Shown here in pieces: positions 1 through 12,982 of a stretch of DNA of 64,000 nucleotides. The DNA is taken from positions 30,129,939 to 30,193,938 of the forward strand of contig NC_061868.1 in the NCBI RefSeq assembly GCF_907164915.1, read 5' to 3'. Origin of the DNA: Impatiens glandulifera (Eukaryota > Streptophyta > Magnoliopsida > Ericales > Balsaminaceae). The translations under genes and the position numbers were made by a program. Position 1 is the stretch's first letter; the number at the start of each line of letters is the position of its first letter. The notes under the pieces were generated by a model. It was not told where the DNA came from. It ran no database searches and saw only the letters and a list, made by a program, of their open reading frames with translations.

Positions 1-2056
1 GTTCGATCTATGTTGAAGGGAAAGAATATGCCGGAAAGGTTTTAGGTAAAGAAGGTTCAGTGCACAATCTATGTGAAAAATTGATGTCCACGTGCAAAGC
101 TAGAAGAGTAGACACATCAGGAGATTTGGAGTGGTATGAAGCCAAGTGTCTTTCATCTCTAGGTTTTCGGTAGTGTGGCTTATGGGCAGTATCAAGTCAA
201 CACATGACAAAATTAGAAGACCGGAGCAAGATGTACATATTTATCAAGTATGATAAAAAATCTAAGTCGTACAAATTTGTTGATCTCGTTAACAAGAAAG
301 TGCCGGTGAGCCGAGATGTTCACGTAGAGGAATCAATAGCTTAGAACTGGAGTAACCTGATTGAGGAAGAAATATGTTCGAAGATTATTATGCTTCTAAT
401 ATCAATAACCACCGAGATTTTAAAAGATGAATCTGAGCCTCAACAGCCAAGAATGAGAATTCAATGGACACATATGACACTACAAATGAAGTCCAGGTTG
501 TATGTCTCCAGGCCGACTCATAAGAATTGAATTTTGAGAAAGCTGTACAAGACGAGAAAAGGAGATCAGCTATGGATGAAAAATTTGGGTAATTGAACGC
601 AATAAAACCTGGGAGTTGACCGACCTTCCTGAAGGAGTTCGACCAATTTGAGTAAAACAGGTGTACAAAAGAAAAGATGAATGTTGAGGGAGAGATTGAG
701 CATTATAAGGCTCAACTTGTGGTGAAGGGCTATACACAAAATGAGGAAATCGATTATGATGAAGTCTCTGCTCCTGTCACGAGAATGAAGTTAATCCGAC
801 TTCTGATTTCGTTAGCTGCTCAAAACCAATAGTCGATTCTACAGATGGATATGAAGTTAGTCTTTCTAAATGGAGTGTTGAAAGAGGAGGTGCACGTCGA
901 ACAACCACTTAGGTATATGAAGAGAAGGGATGAGAAGAAAATGTTTATATTGAGAAAAGCCCTCTACAGGCTGAAGTAGGCTCCTCGTGCCTGGAATTAA
1001 AGAATTGATAAGTATTTCAAGAAAAATAGGTATGAGTAGTGTCCGTACGAGCATGCCTTGTACACAAGGAAATAAGAAATGATATAACAGTAGTCGCTCT
1101 CTATGTTGACGACCTCCTATTCACCGGAAACAACGCAAAATTGATTAAGGAGTTCAAAAAGGTATATGAAGAAAGAGTTCGAGATGATAGACTTAGGTCT
1201 GATGACATATTTTCTTGGCCTAGAAGTGAATCAGTCGGAGGAAGAAATTTTATATCCCACGATAGGTATGCACTTAAAATTTTGAAGAAGTTTAAAATGG
1301 AGGAGTGCAACTTGGTTTCTACTCCAATAGAATCATGCACTAAACTCTCAAAGATTGATGGAGGAGAACGAGTTGATATTGGGAGATATCGAAACTTAAT
1401 CGAAAGTCTAAGTATCTTACAAGTACGAGACCCAACCTAATGTTAAGTGTTGGGATAGCAAGCAATTTAATGGAGGATTTAAGCTATACACATTGGAAAG
1501 CCTTGAAGTCTGATATATGTTCAAGAAACCCTTTTACTTGGTATTTTCTATTCAAAATTAGATAACTACCAATTAGTGGGTTACTTAGATAGTGATTGGT
1601 GTGGTGATGTTGATGTTGATCACCGAAAAAGTACTTCGGGTTATGTATTTCTACTCAGGAATACGACTTTTACTCAGTTGTAAAAAAAACCTATTATAAC
1701 TTTGTTGACCTGCGAGGCAGAGTATGTGGCGGCCTCTTGGAGCGTGTGTCATGCAGTCTAACTTTCAAATTTACTAAGGAATTTGGGAGTGATCTGAGAC
1801 AAAGGGACTATGATCTGAGTTGATAACAAGTCGGCGATTAAGTTGGCAAAGAATTCAATTAATCACGAAAGGAGCAAGCACATTGACGTCCGATTTCATT
1901 TCATCAGAGAAGGAAATGTTGAGTTGGAGCATGTTGAAAGTTGAGCTCAATCCGCAGACGTATTCACCAAGCCACTACCGATCACACTGCTAGAAAGTTG
2001 TAAAAGACTTATTGAAATTAGAGATGTGAAGAGTATTTAAGTTTAAGGGAGAAATT
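1..2056 (+). pseudogene. Ty1/copia polyprotein remnant (integrase end, RT, RNase H), 5' end outside window
   Basis: Conceptual translation of the + strand in shifting frames gives copia domains in the usual order. The end of integrase, with a KSKSYKFVD-like stretch, lies near 240-300. Reverse transcriptase covers about 560-1440, with the catalytic YVDDLLFTGNN at about 1100-1135. RNase H covers about 1590-2000, with HRKSTSGYVF, CEAEYVAAS and KHIDVRFHFI. Many stops and frameshifts interrupt it; the longest open piece is 1039-1440, so no enzyme can be made. A purine-rich tract just before 2057 is a plausible polypurine tract that primes plus-strand synthesis at the LTR. The 5' LTR, gag and protease would lie left of the window. 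Confidence 0.88.
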
Positions 2057-2308
2057 TGTTGAATAACTTAAATTAAAAAGTTTTTTCTTATGTTTAGTAT
2101 TCCTATAATAATAATAATAATAATGATAGTTTTAAGAGTGAATGAGATAACCAATTGATTTAGATTTTGGTGGAAGACTTATTTAATATGCATTAAAATT
2201 TATTTTGGTATTTGAAGAGGCAAACATTTGAAAAGTCTAATACTCTGCCTATAAAGATTTGTAACAATTCATTTGAAATGAATAGAAAGAAATAATCCCT
2301 ATTGTTAC

Positions 2309-2309
<1 letters not shown>
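2057..2309 (+). mobile_element. 3' LTR of the copia remnant
   Basis: The sequence after the purine tract begins TGTTGAATAAC and ends TTGTTACA, the TG...CA ends expected of an LTR, about 253 bp. Near its end is a TCTGCCTATAAAGATTTG stretch that could hold a TATA-like box. It is followed directly by 24 A residues. No second LTR is in the window, so the boundaries rest on the terminal dinucleotides and on the adjoining RNase H. Confidence 0.65.

Positions 2310-2332
<23 letters not shown>
2309..2332 (+). repeat. poly(A) run at LTR end
   Basis: Twenty-four consecutive A residues directly abut the inferred 3' end of the LTR. This may be slippage, or the tail of a retroposed copy. Confidence 0.9.
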
Positions 2333-2339
<7 letters not shown>

Positions 2340-3404
2340 TTTTGTATTAGAGTAGAAAAGACACTGACCAACAAAACTAGAGGATAAAAAAATCGTTATT
2401 CAGAGACTTGAAAAACAAGAGAAAAGAGAATCATTGAGAGTGAACATCAAAACAACTTATTCTAATAATTCTTGAGCAAGTCAATTTATTTATTTTAATG
2501 GAAAAAATCAAAAAACATCAAAATAAATTTTAAAATTATCTTCATGATTGAACAAAGTACTTAAGAGTTTGTATTCATTAAGGTAATTTGGAAACTTCTT
2601 GGGATATTTGACCTCCAAGGAAGAACTTGATATATAAATGGAGTTCATTTAGAAGAGCCTGAAAAGCCCATAAGAATATATAAAAAAATGGTATAGAAAT
2701 TATCACGGGATACTTTTATCCTTTAATTAAGAGACGATGCTTAGGATATGAAGAATGAAGATGAGTTTATCATTCTAATAATTTAAATTAATCAATATCA
2801 CCAGTTATTCACTTTAATGAAACTAAGAGAACATGATACTACTTGTTTTAATTTTATGTAGTGTTAAATTTTATGGTTTTCATTTTAGTATATTTGGTAA
2901 ACATGAAATTAGATTTGAGATATGTTTTCAATTTTTATATTATGTAAAACCTCTAATATTAAAAATTATAAACGAAATTAGAATTCTAATAAAATTCAAA
3001 TCAATATAATCTTATAATTTTCAATTCCCATATATATTTTAGAAAATTAATTTATCAATCTGATATTTTTTTTTAATTTTTAATTTTTAATGTTAACATT
3101 TGCCTAATTAATATATTATTGTTAATTTAGAAAGTTAACATATCAAATAAATATTTTTTTTGTAAAAGAATTATATCTTAAACAAAACTATTAAAACTTG
3201 ATATATTGTGTTAAATCAATATTTTAATAATATAGATAATTATATATATTAAAAAAAATATTATATTTATTTTCGAATATAAGAATTGAATTTGAATTAT
3301 AATTAATTTTCCAAATATAAGAATTTTAATTTAATGTTTGTTGTTGTAGAATTTTAATTATAATTCTATTATCCGTTCTAATTTTAATTCCATTAATTTA
3401 AGTG
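2333..3404. other. AT-rich intergenic DNA
   Basis: No coding potential, RNA gene or clear transposon end was recognised. The stretch is AT-rich with poly-A/T runs. Confidence 0.6.
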
Positions 3405-3995
3405 GACCTTGAATATAAAATTGGATCTTCCACAAAAAAATTATGGTAGAAGAATTTAGTAAATTTATTACAAAAACTCAATACTTTTGAGCTAAACAGT
3501 TTTCTATCCCGCAAATATCAATCTATAGAACGGTGATGTCCTCTTAATCTACAACCTCCACAACTCTGAAATGATGATGATATTAAGGGCTAGTTTGATT
3601 CAGGGCTAGATTGATTCAGCTTATTCACTTATTCTTAGCCTATTAACGCGAGTTTATTCAGCTATGTTTAATTGATTTCAGCTTATTTGGGTACGTTTGA
3701 TTCAACTTATACGCCTAGTTTATTTATTTTTTTATATTTATAATATTATTTAATAATTAATATTATATATATATATAATGTTATACATATTTATTAATTT
3801 AATTTTAAATATTTATAAATGATTTAAATTAAAAAAATAATATATATTTAAAAATAAATTTTAATCATATATTAATTTTTATAAAATTTTGTTAATATAT
3901 AATTTTATATATTAATAAATGACTTAAATTAAAAAATAATATATTTTAAAATATTAATATATTAATTTTTATAAATATATAATTGTAAATATATT

Positions 3996-4040
<45 letters not shown>

Positions 4041-5133
4041 ATAAAAAATATATAAATATATATACAAATATTTAATAATATTTATAAAATTAAACAAAAG
4101 TAATTTATTATTATTATATATATTTTTACATTTTCACCCACTTTTTCCTGCCACGTTCTATTCATCTCAATTATAATGTGTACTTTGGATAATTAATTAA
4201 ATTTAGTTTAATTTCTAAAATTATATTTATAAATTAAAATCAAAGTTGTATTTATATTTCATATTTTGTTTAATTATTTTATATATTAAGATACATATAT
4301 TATAAATAATAAATAAAAATATATTTAAATATATAATTTATTATTATAATATATTTATATAAATATATAAAATATTAAAAATAGATTAAATAGATAAGAG
4401 ATAATGAATAAAATAATTAGAAAGAGATTAAATATATGAAAGAAAATAAAATAAAATAATTGGAAATGAATTAAATAAATTAGAGAGAATAAATAAAAAA
4501 AAAAGTAATGGTAGAGAGCGAAAAATTTGTAGCTAATGGGGCATCATGTACATGTCACCATAGAAATATGATACTATATCATTCTCTCTTTAATTTTAAA
4601 TTGTACATGTCATCTATTTAATAATTTTTTCCTCTTTAACTTTTTATAATTTTAAAAATATATTTAATAATTTTTCTCTCTTTAATTTTTTTATTATAAA
4701 TAATTTTTTATTTAAAATTTAGATAAAGTATTCAACTTAAACTATAAAATAATAAATAAAACTTAAATTATTAATATTCAATTTAGATAAAATTTTTTTT
4801 ATAATACTAGTTGAATTGAAGTTTTAATAAATCTTAAAAGAAAATGAAATAAAAAAAAAAACTTACAAAAATAACAATTTAAGCTTTGGTGGGATTGGAG
4901 TTATTTGAATAATAATGATGGTGGATGATTTTGAGGAGGTGATAATTATTTTGGGTAAGAAGACCTAAAAGATATTGATATATATATAAATAAAAATAAT
5001 AAAAATAATTTAAAATATAAGGTATTTTAGTATTTGGGTCAAATAAAATAAATGATATTATGGATGATAAATGATTGATTGAAAAAATTTATTTAGTAAA
5101 ATTAAATAAAAAACCTAAGGAGAATAAGGCCTT

Positions 5134-5175
<42 letters not shown>

Positions 5176-6845
5176 TTAATTTAATTTATTCATTTTCTTT
5201 ATTATTATTTAATAAATTTTATATTTAACTTCTTATAATTCTCTTATATATATATATATGTATATTAATTTATTAGTTTTTCTAATTATTATTCTTAAAA
5301 ATATATAAATTAATTAATTAATTCAAATATATAAATAAATAATTACAAATTAATAGATAAAAAAATATATATAAAACAAACTTTTTCGTAGAGTTCTCAT
5401 CTTGTTCCCAATATAGTCTCTATTATAGAATTTATTATTTAATAAATAATAGAGAATAAATTATTCAGAGGGAAATAATTAAAATGTCTTTAAAGTGTAC
5501 AATAATTTAAAAAAAATATATTTATAATAATAAAAAATTAAAAAGATAAATTATTAAATGTTTTTTAATAAAAAAAATTATAAAAATAAATTATCAAATG
5601 CATCCTATTAAAAGTGTATTTAAGAGAGAGAAAATATAAATATTAAAAAGAGAAAAATTATTAAAATATGTTTTATTATAAATTTTTAAGTGAGTTTTAT
5701 TATAACGTAAAATTAATGTAACAAACTTATTACCCAAAAACCACTGCGGAATCAATCAAAGCTAAGTTTAAGTAGATAGTGGTAAACACTATTTCAATAG
5801 TGAGGGATTTTGTTTTACAAAACAGTTTAAAGGAAGAATAAAATAAGTGAGTTTGTAATGTATGAGTTTACAAGAAAATAAATAAGTGAGGGCCGTTTTA
5901 AAAAGATTATTAAACTGTAGGGTCTAGTTTGTATAATTTATTTGTTTATTAGGCATAGGTCATTTTTAGTTTTCTTAATTTTGGACATTTAGGGCCATAT
6001 AAATGTAATGAAGGCCTGAGTGGTATCTTTCAAATCAATGGAAATTTTTGCATTTGTGGTGTGATGAAGAACTTTATAAAAGAACATTTGAGACATACAA
6101 TGATTAGATATATTATGATTTAGTTTGATTCAACTTATAAATTATGAGAGATTCGGTGCCTAACAATTGTTTACAGTAATTTTAATTAATAAATTACAAA
6201 TAATTGTTTTTATAATAAAACATGTTTTTGTGTTTAGAACACATATTTTCATCTATATTGTCATCTATTTTAATTTTTAATTTATTTATTAATCTAATCC
6301 TTTTATTATTTTTATTTATTCTCTTACTCTTTTTATTAATATTTTTTATTTCTTTTTCTATTTCTTTCGTCTTATTATTTATTTAATAATTAATTATGTA
6401 AAATTATTATAATAATTTTAGATTTATATTTTAATATAAATATATATATATATATATATATTTAAGAAAATAATATTTATAATTATATATAAGATATGTT
6501 TACTGATAAATGGTATTTTTATTTATCTAATCATGTATTCTTTTCAATTAAATTTTAAAATTATATATTAGTGACTATTTATAGAAATCAATCCATTTAA
6601 TTAAAGAAATTTAATAAAAAATAAAATTGAATTAATAACAAATTAAAATTATTTTAAATAAAAAATTAAAGTTATAAATTAAAAATTGAATAGTTATTTT
6701 TTTATTATTAATGAATATATAATTTTTTTTTAAAAAGTGGTTAATATTTGAAAATAAATAATATGTCTAAATATATATAATAAAATATTATTATAAATAT
6801 AAATAAATTTTAAATACGGATTAAGTTTGATTTAGAAGGTACTTA
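3405..6845. repeat. D1: first copy of a duplicated AT-rich block, with a ~2.2-kb insertion
   Basis: Segments 3405-3568 and about 5738-6845 match 19285-20150 in order and orientation. Shared landmarks are GGATCTTCCA, ACTTTTGAGCT, GTGAGGGCCGTTT, TTAAACTGTAGGGTCTAGTT, TTGCATTTGTGGTGTGATGA and GGTACTTAG. Positions of about 3569-5737 have no counterpart in the second copy and are therefore a probable insertion. The insertion has no ORF and contains long (TA)n tracts. No gene was recognised in the block. Confidence 0.75.
3994..4036. repeat. (TA)n microsatellite
   Basis: An uninterrupted TA dinucleotide run. Similar runs occur near 5138-5170, 20736-20772, 31026-31060, 45052-45080, 45325-45356 and 53471-53510. 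Confidence 0.95.
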
Positions 6846-7299
6846 GGGTGTGTTTGGTATACAGAATTGTCAGATTAGAAATTGGATTTAAATTAGAAAT
6901 ACGTAGATTTAGTATTTTAATTGTAATATTATGTTTGGTAAGAAATCAGAAATAAACCCAGTAATAATTTTTTAGTGTTTGATACATATAAAAACTGGAT
7001 TTGGACTTGATGTTACATTACCAAAATACCTCCTTTTATTTTATAACTCCACCTTGTTCCAGCCTTAGTAACATATTCCGCCCAAAATATTGTGTCAGAT
7101 TCACGGTGTGTTCCCTTCGCTCAGCTCAAAAAGGTCGTTCCTCTCCACGATAAGTATTCGCTCAGCTCAGCTGTGGTTCTCCATACTTAATTTTTTCTCA
7201 ATTGTATGTTGTAGCTGTTTAGAGTTTGTGAAAGCGATATCTACATGATGTATTATCAATTTTTCTTCTAATTTTACAATTAGGGAATTAAGGAAAATC

Positions 7300-8226
7300 A
7301 TGAGTTCACATGTGGAAAGTGTGAATGGAAAGGTTTCAACCAGAACCAAAAGATGTTGGTCCGATGAAGAGGACGCATTGCTTATCCAGATTCTTCTTGA
7401 ATTACATAGCACTGGGAAGTACAAAGCAGATCGTGGATTCAAGCCTGGGCTATTTCAGGGAACCGAAAGAGAATTTTAACAAAGGATGTCTGGTTGTGGG
7501 ATTCGAGCTGATGCCCATATTTACTCACGAATTAAAACATTGAAAACACATTTCGGCACAGTTTACGACATGTTGTACGGGTCAACAAGAGGATTTGGTT
7601 GGGATCCCATCCGAAAATGTTGATAAACATGTTTGAGACTCTTATCTGCAGGTACTCAAATACTTGTAATGTTGTTATGTTCTTCATTGATAACATTATA
7701 CATTTTATATGTTTAATGTGTAATTTGGAAATTGTGTAGAGTTATAAGAATGCCGCTCCATTCAAGGACAAATCATTTCGCTACTTCGATGAAGTTGCAA
7801 TCATTTTTGGAGTGGATCGTGCCAATGGGAATGACGTTGTCGATTATGTCCGAGCTGAGGATGATGTCAATCAAGGGGATGAGTAGTTAGGATGTAATCT
7901 TGAAGATGACTTTACTGACCATATTTCAACACCTGTTTCCCAGCCTACTACTGAAAGAAGCTCGCCAAAGGGAAGAACACCTAGTCGCAAGCGAAAAGCT
8001 TCCAAAGATGCCGACTTGGTTAAGGTACTAAGGGACAACACAACAACAGTAGTGGCTGGCTTTGAGAATGCAACTGACAAGATTTGTAATGCAATTACCG
8101 ACATTGAAGTGCGTTGGAAAAGGGGTTTGCTGAATGGTGAGCTTCTAAAGCTAGTTGGGTTGATATGTAGAGATCGCATGAAGGCATATCGTGTGATAGG
8201 TTGCAGCAATCACATTATTTTGTTAT
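7300..8226 (+). pseudogene. PIF/Harbinger ORF1 (Myb/SANT-like), copy 1, disrupted
   Basis: From the ATG at 7300 the frame reads a short leader and then a Myb/SANT-like segment (CWSDEEDALLIQILLELHS). It meets a TAA at 7477-7479, where homologous proteins continue, so the first exon is broken. A probable intron follows (GT near 7653, AG near 7738). The next exon has the conserved FRYFDEVAIIFGVDRANG stretch, a TAG at about 7886, a basic segment (PKGRTPSRKRKAS) and a C-terminal helical tail ending at 8226. In this superfamily ORF1 is thought to bind DNA and bring the transposase to the element ends. This copy cannot make a full product. Confidence 0.75.
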
Positions 8227-8929
8227 AAGCTTAACCCTTTTGATTAATGAAAAACACTAATGATATCTTTATATTTGTATTTTGACAATTGTAATACTAC
8301 TGAAAGATGAAAGATTTTTGCATGTTTATTGTTGTTTCTTGCATTAGCAAAAGTTCTATATAGTTGTCATTGTTGTTAGCAGAGAACAACATTTGGTTCT
8401 TTTAACCATTTATGACTGCCTTTCATATTAATATGCAGATTCAGATTTTTCAGAGAGTGTTTCTAAGTAGATAATTGTTTCTTACATGATCTAAGAGACT
8501 AAGACAATTTATAAACTTTGTCTATTTTATATTTACAATTTCAATGCATCTTTACTACAAACCTATAACTTATACAGATGCATTGCACTGAAGATCAAAA
8601 ATATTACAAACCTGAACATTGTGTCAATAATAGAACTATATGAATTATATGAATTTGTCATGTATTTGAAAATGAATATATAAAAAAGAAACAGGGATAA
8701 GTGATAAAAAATAGTAATATATGCTTATAGAAACATTAACATATTGTTCTTCAAAATCCTTTCCCGTCATAAGTGATATGAGAATTCTTAACTTCACTAC
8801 ACTATGGTTACTCCGAGAATACCAACAAGAACTAAAGATTTACAAGTAGAATTGAGAATCACAATAGCCCAAAAGGACTCTAAAATCAGAACCTCTTCTA
8901 GAAAGGATTCTGCTTTTCCAGTTTCAAAG

Positions 8930-9342
8930 ATTATCCACAATGTGAACTTTTCCACTCATTATACATGCTATGCGCTAGGTGTTCTTGAAAGGAGGTCCAT
9001 GCATCAAATGTCTCAACCCCGGTTATAATTTTAGAAAACTCTACATTGGGTTGACTTCCGCTCGAATGAATGTCATCTCCCAACGGATATCCAAGCATGG
9101 TTTTCTTTATATGATTATGTAACAAACAAAAAGTCAACACTATTTGTGTTTGGATTCCAATAGGATAGAAAGAAGAACTTCTAAGAATAGCCCATCGAGC
9201 TTTAAGCTGACAAAAGCACCTCTTTATCATGTTTCTAGCCGATGAATGTTTCATATTCAAATATTCTTCGGCAGTAGTAGGCTGATGTCCATCCCTCCAA
9301 TCATTCAAATGATATCTTTGTCCTCTATATGGTGCAAGAAAC
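8930..9342 (-). pseudogene. PIF/Harbinger transposase, C-terminal part, copy 1
   Basis: The - strand encodes the C-terminal part of a DDE_Tnp_4-type transposase, with YRGQRYHLNDW, HSSARNMIKRCF, LKARWAILRSSSFYP and LLHNHI. In this family the segment written here as RNMIKRCF normally reads R-N-x-I-E-R, and that Glu is the third catalytic acid. Here it is Lys, so the enzyme would be inactive. The reading frame is cut at 9342 by the gypsy LTR. Its upstream codons (YYLVDARYSNGEG) sit at 18957-18996, in frame once the insertion and one GAAAC copy are removed. Confidence 0.8.
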
Positions 9343-9819
9343 TGATATAGTTTAAAGTAGATTTAACTGATAACCTAGTTATAAGTGAGAGATACCTTGA
9401 TTTAAGTGAAGAATAGAATATAATAGAGGTGAGAATGAGATTCACAAGTATTAGGTGAGTAAGAAATTAACGATAAGGAAGAAGAAGATAGGAGATAGAA
9501 AATAGAGAGAGAAGTTAACCTTAGAAGGTTTCTGTAAAAATGTTAGGGTACCCCTTGCAGATTATGATCTCCTCTTTATATACCCATCATCTGCCATAAT
9601 TAACTTCCCGCTAATTCCATATATTTTGCTAATACCTTATTAATATTTATTTATTTCCATAGAAATAATTATTTATTAAGTATTCCATATTCTGGCTAAC
9701 TGCCTTATTTATAATTATTTATTTTGCATAATTAAAAATAGAACTGCTGACATGGGTTACGTCTACCTGTCAGCTTATTTTAGGGTTAGGAAACCTAACC
9801 CTAACAATTCCTTGTAACA
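9343..9819 (-). mobile_element. Ty3/gypsy LTR, copy A
   Basis: 477 bp with TG...CA ends, nearly identical to 13396-13874 and 18475-18951. It is preceded by GAAAC (9338-9342), the same 5-bp target found at the full element. It is the 3' LTR as carried in the first unit of the tandem duplication. Confidence 0.93.
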
Positions 9820-11322
9820 TTAGCCTCCCCTTCAACGTTTGTTCGACCACGAACAACACAATTAAAATGAGAAGCTGATTTGTTGCCAACCAATCCGAGT
9901 TCTGGGAATTCTAATTCCAACCAAGAGTCATCCTCCCATGTAGCATCATCGTCCGTTGAATTAGACCAACGAACTAAATATTGACCAATGTTGTGTCCAT
10001 ATTTCCAGATAACTTTTTCATCCAAAATAGCATTAGGAACAGCTGTTGACTGAGTTTGTAGTGATGGAACATGTGGCATAGCCACTGCATTTCCTACTTT
10101 CTTTTTTAGTTGCGACACATGAATCACATTATGCATCTTAGCTGTAGCAGGAATATCCAATTTGTAAGCCACTTGTCCCACTCGCTCTATAATTCGGAAA
10201 GGTCCAAAGAACTTTGGGCTAAGTTTATGAGTCTTCCCTCTAATTGACGTATGTCGATAAGGCTGTAGTTTAACGAACACCCAATCATCCACTGTTAAAA
10301 CATAGTCCACTCGTTTTTTGTCTGCTTGCTGCTTCATTTGATGTTGGGCTCTGTGAAGATGAACTCGCAACAATTTAAGAGCTTCCTCTCTGGCTGATAA
10401 ACTTCTATCCACTGCTTCTACTCTGGAATCACCGGCCAAGTAAGGATAGTGAACCAGAGGTAGTTGACCATAGACAATCTCATATGGTGATGATAGTGCA
10501 GCCGAATGAAAATTTGTATTGTACCACCATTTAGCCCATGTTTCTGGTTTTTGACCATCCATACATCGCAGATATGTCTCCACACTTCTATTTACCACTT
10601 CTGTCTGACCATCGGTCTGAGGATGATACGTTGTTGACATCGCTTGGGTAATTCCCTGTAATTTGCATAATTCCTTCCAAAACGTACTGACGAATATCTT
10701 ATCCCTGTCGCTGATGATAGTGAGTGGCATACCATGTAACTTGCATATATGATCCAGAAAGACCTGAGCAACACTACTTACTGAATAGGGGTGTCCCATA
10801 CTAATGAAATGTGCCATCTTTGAAAGTCGATCAACTACGACTAAAATAATTGTATGCCCTTGTGATTTTGGTAATCCTTCTATTAAATCCATAGATATGT
10901 CACTCCAAATAGAATTAGGAATCGCCAATGGTTGCAGTAAACCGTTCGTTCCTTGATTTTCCCATTTTGTTGCTGACATTTCAGACAATTCCTAATGAAC
11001 TCCCTTACATCGCGCTCCATACCACGCCAATAATATGCTTGTCTTAGTTTCTGATATGTCACCATCACACCTGAATGACCTCCCACTGATGAGTTATGCA
11101 TTGTAGATATTATGTATGATCTGAGTTCCTTATCAGCGCCCACCACGATACGTCCGTCTTTTCTCAACTGCCCATTGATAAACAAAAAGCCCTTAATACC
11201 TTGAGGATCGGATTGTAACTTATTAACAATTTGCTTCAGATTCATGTCTTCATCCCATGTCTTAGTTATTTTCTTTAATAATACTGATGAGAATTTAGAT
11301 AACGCTAGACAAGTTCCCTCTG
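9820..11322 (-). pseudogene. Partial Ty3/gypsy pol (integrase and chromodomain), duplicate copy
   Basis: The - strand matches 13875-15396 of the full element. It holds the end of RNase H, the HHCC zinc finger of integrase (HNSSVGGHSG ... CLKCQQQ), the DDE core, the GPY/F module (SPKFFGPF) and a chromodomain (VIWKYGHNIGQYLVRW). Compared with the second copy it has lost one T near 10970, which shifts the frame, and 18 bp near 10532. It lacks the nonsense codon present at 14228-14230 in the other copy. It ends abruptly at the duplication junction and has no RT, protease or gag. Confidence 0.9.
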
Positions 11323-11344
11323 AATTAGGGAATTAAGGAAAATC

Positions 11345-12271
11345 ATGAGTTCACATGTGGAAAGTGTGAATGGAAAGGTTTCAACCAGAACCAAAAGATG
11401 TTGGTCCGATGAAGAGGACGCATTGCTTATCCAAATTTTTCTTGAATTACATAGCACTGGGAAGTACAAAGCAGATCGTGGATTCAAGCCTGGGCTATTT
11501 CAGCCAACCGAAAGAGAATTTTAATAAAGGATGCCTAGTTGTGGAATTCGAGCTTATGCCCATATTTACTCACGAATTAAAACATTGAAAACACATTTCG
11601 GCACAGTTTACGACATGTTGTACGAGTCAACAAGAGGATTTGGTTGGGATCCCATCCGAAAATGTTGATAAACATGTTTGAGACTCTTATCTGCAGGTAC
11701 TCAAATACTTGTAATGTTGTTATGTTCTTCATTGATAACATTATACATTTTATATGTTTAATGTGTAATTTGGAAATTGTGTAGAGTTATAAGAAAGCCG
11801 CTCCATTCATGGACAAATCATTTCGCTACTTCGATGAAATTGCAATCATTTTTGGAGTGGATCGTGCCAATGGGAATGACGTTGTCGATTATGTCCGAGC
11901 TGAGGATGATGTCAATCGAGGGGATGAGTAGTTAGGCTGTAATCTTGAAGATGACTTTAATGACCATATTTCAACACCTGTTTCCCAGCCTACTACTGAA
12001 AGAAGCTCGCCAAAGGGAAGAACACCTAGCCGCAAGCGAAAAGCTTCCAAAGATGCCGACTTGGTTAAGGTACTAAGGGACAACACAACAACAATAGTGG
12101 CTGGCTTTGAGAATGCAACTAACATGATTTGTAATGCAATTACCGACATTGAAGTGCGTAGGAAAAGGGGTTTGCTGAATGGTGAGCTTCTAAAGCTAGT
12201 TGGGTTGATATGTAGAGATCGCATGAAGGCATATCGTGTGATAGGTTGCAGCAATCACATTATTTTGTTAT
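11345..12271 (+). pseudogene. PIF/Harbinger ORF1 (Myb/SANT-like), copy 2, disrupted
   Basis: Duplicate of 7300-8226, shifted by 4045 bases. The same ATG, the same early TAA and the same internal TAG are present, so these stops predate the duplication. A few substitutions separate the copies. It is not expected to be functional. Confidence 0.75.
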
Positions 12272-12982
12272 AAGCTTAACCCTTTTGATTAATGCAAAAA
12301 CACTAATGATATCTTTATATTTGTATTTTGACAATTGTAATACTACTGAAAGATGAAAGATGAAAGATTTTTGCATGTTTATTGTTGTTTCTTGCATTAG
12401 CAAAAGTTCTATATAGTTGTCATTGTTGTTAGCAGAGAACAACATTTGGTTCTTTTAACCATTTATGACTGCATTTCATATTAATATGCAGATTCAGATT
12501 TTTCAGAGAGTGTTTCTAAATAGATAATTGTTTCTTACATGATCTAAGAGACTAAGACAATTTATAAACTTTGTCTATTTTATATTTACAATTTCAATGC
12601 ATCTTTACTACAAACCTATAACTTATACAGATGCATTGCACTGAAGATCAAAAATATTACAAACCTGAACATTGTGTCAATAATAGAACTATATTAATTA
12701 TATGAATTTGTCATGTATTTGAAAATGAATATATAAAAAAGAAACAGGGATAAGTGATAAAAAATATTAATATATGCTTATAGAAACATTAACATATTGT
12801 TCTTCAAAATCCTTTCCCGTCATAAGTGATATGAGAATTCTTAACTTCACTACACTATGGTTACTCCGAGAATACCAACAAGAACTAAAGATTTAAAAGT
12901 AGAATTGAGAATTACAATAGCCCAAAAGGACTCTAAAATCAGAACCTCTTCTAGAAAGGATTCTGCTTTTCCAGTTTCAAAC

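Larger units (their letters stand above)
6846..9342. mobile_element. PIF/Harbinger transposon, left part (copy 1)
   Basis: The block starts GGGTGTGTTTGGTAT, the terminal-inverted-repeat style of plant PIF/Harbinger elements, preceded by TTA, the usual 3-bp target. Inside are the two proteins typical of the superfamily, facing each other: a Myb/SANT-type ORF1 on the + strand (about 7300-8226) and the end of the DDE transposase on the - strand (about 9342-8930). The element is interrupted at 9342 by a Ty3/gypsy LTR and resumes at 18957. A matching right terminal repeat was not found, so its right end is lost or unrecognised. Confidence 0.82.

Noticed and set aside
7325..7543. 72-codon plus-strand ORF (and its duplicate at 11370)
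   Set aside because: The Myb/SANT protein is in a neighbouring frame starting at 7300; this frame gives no known motif.
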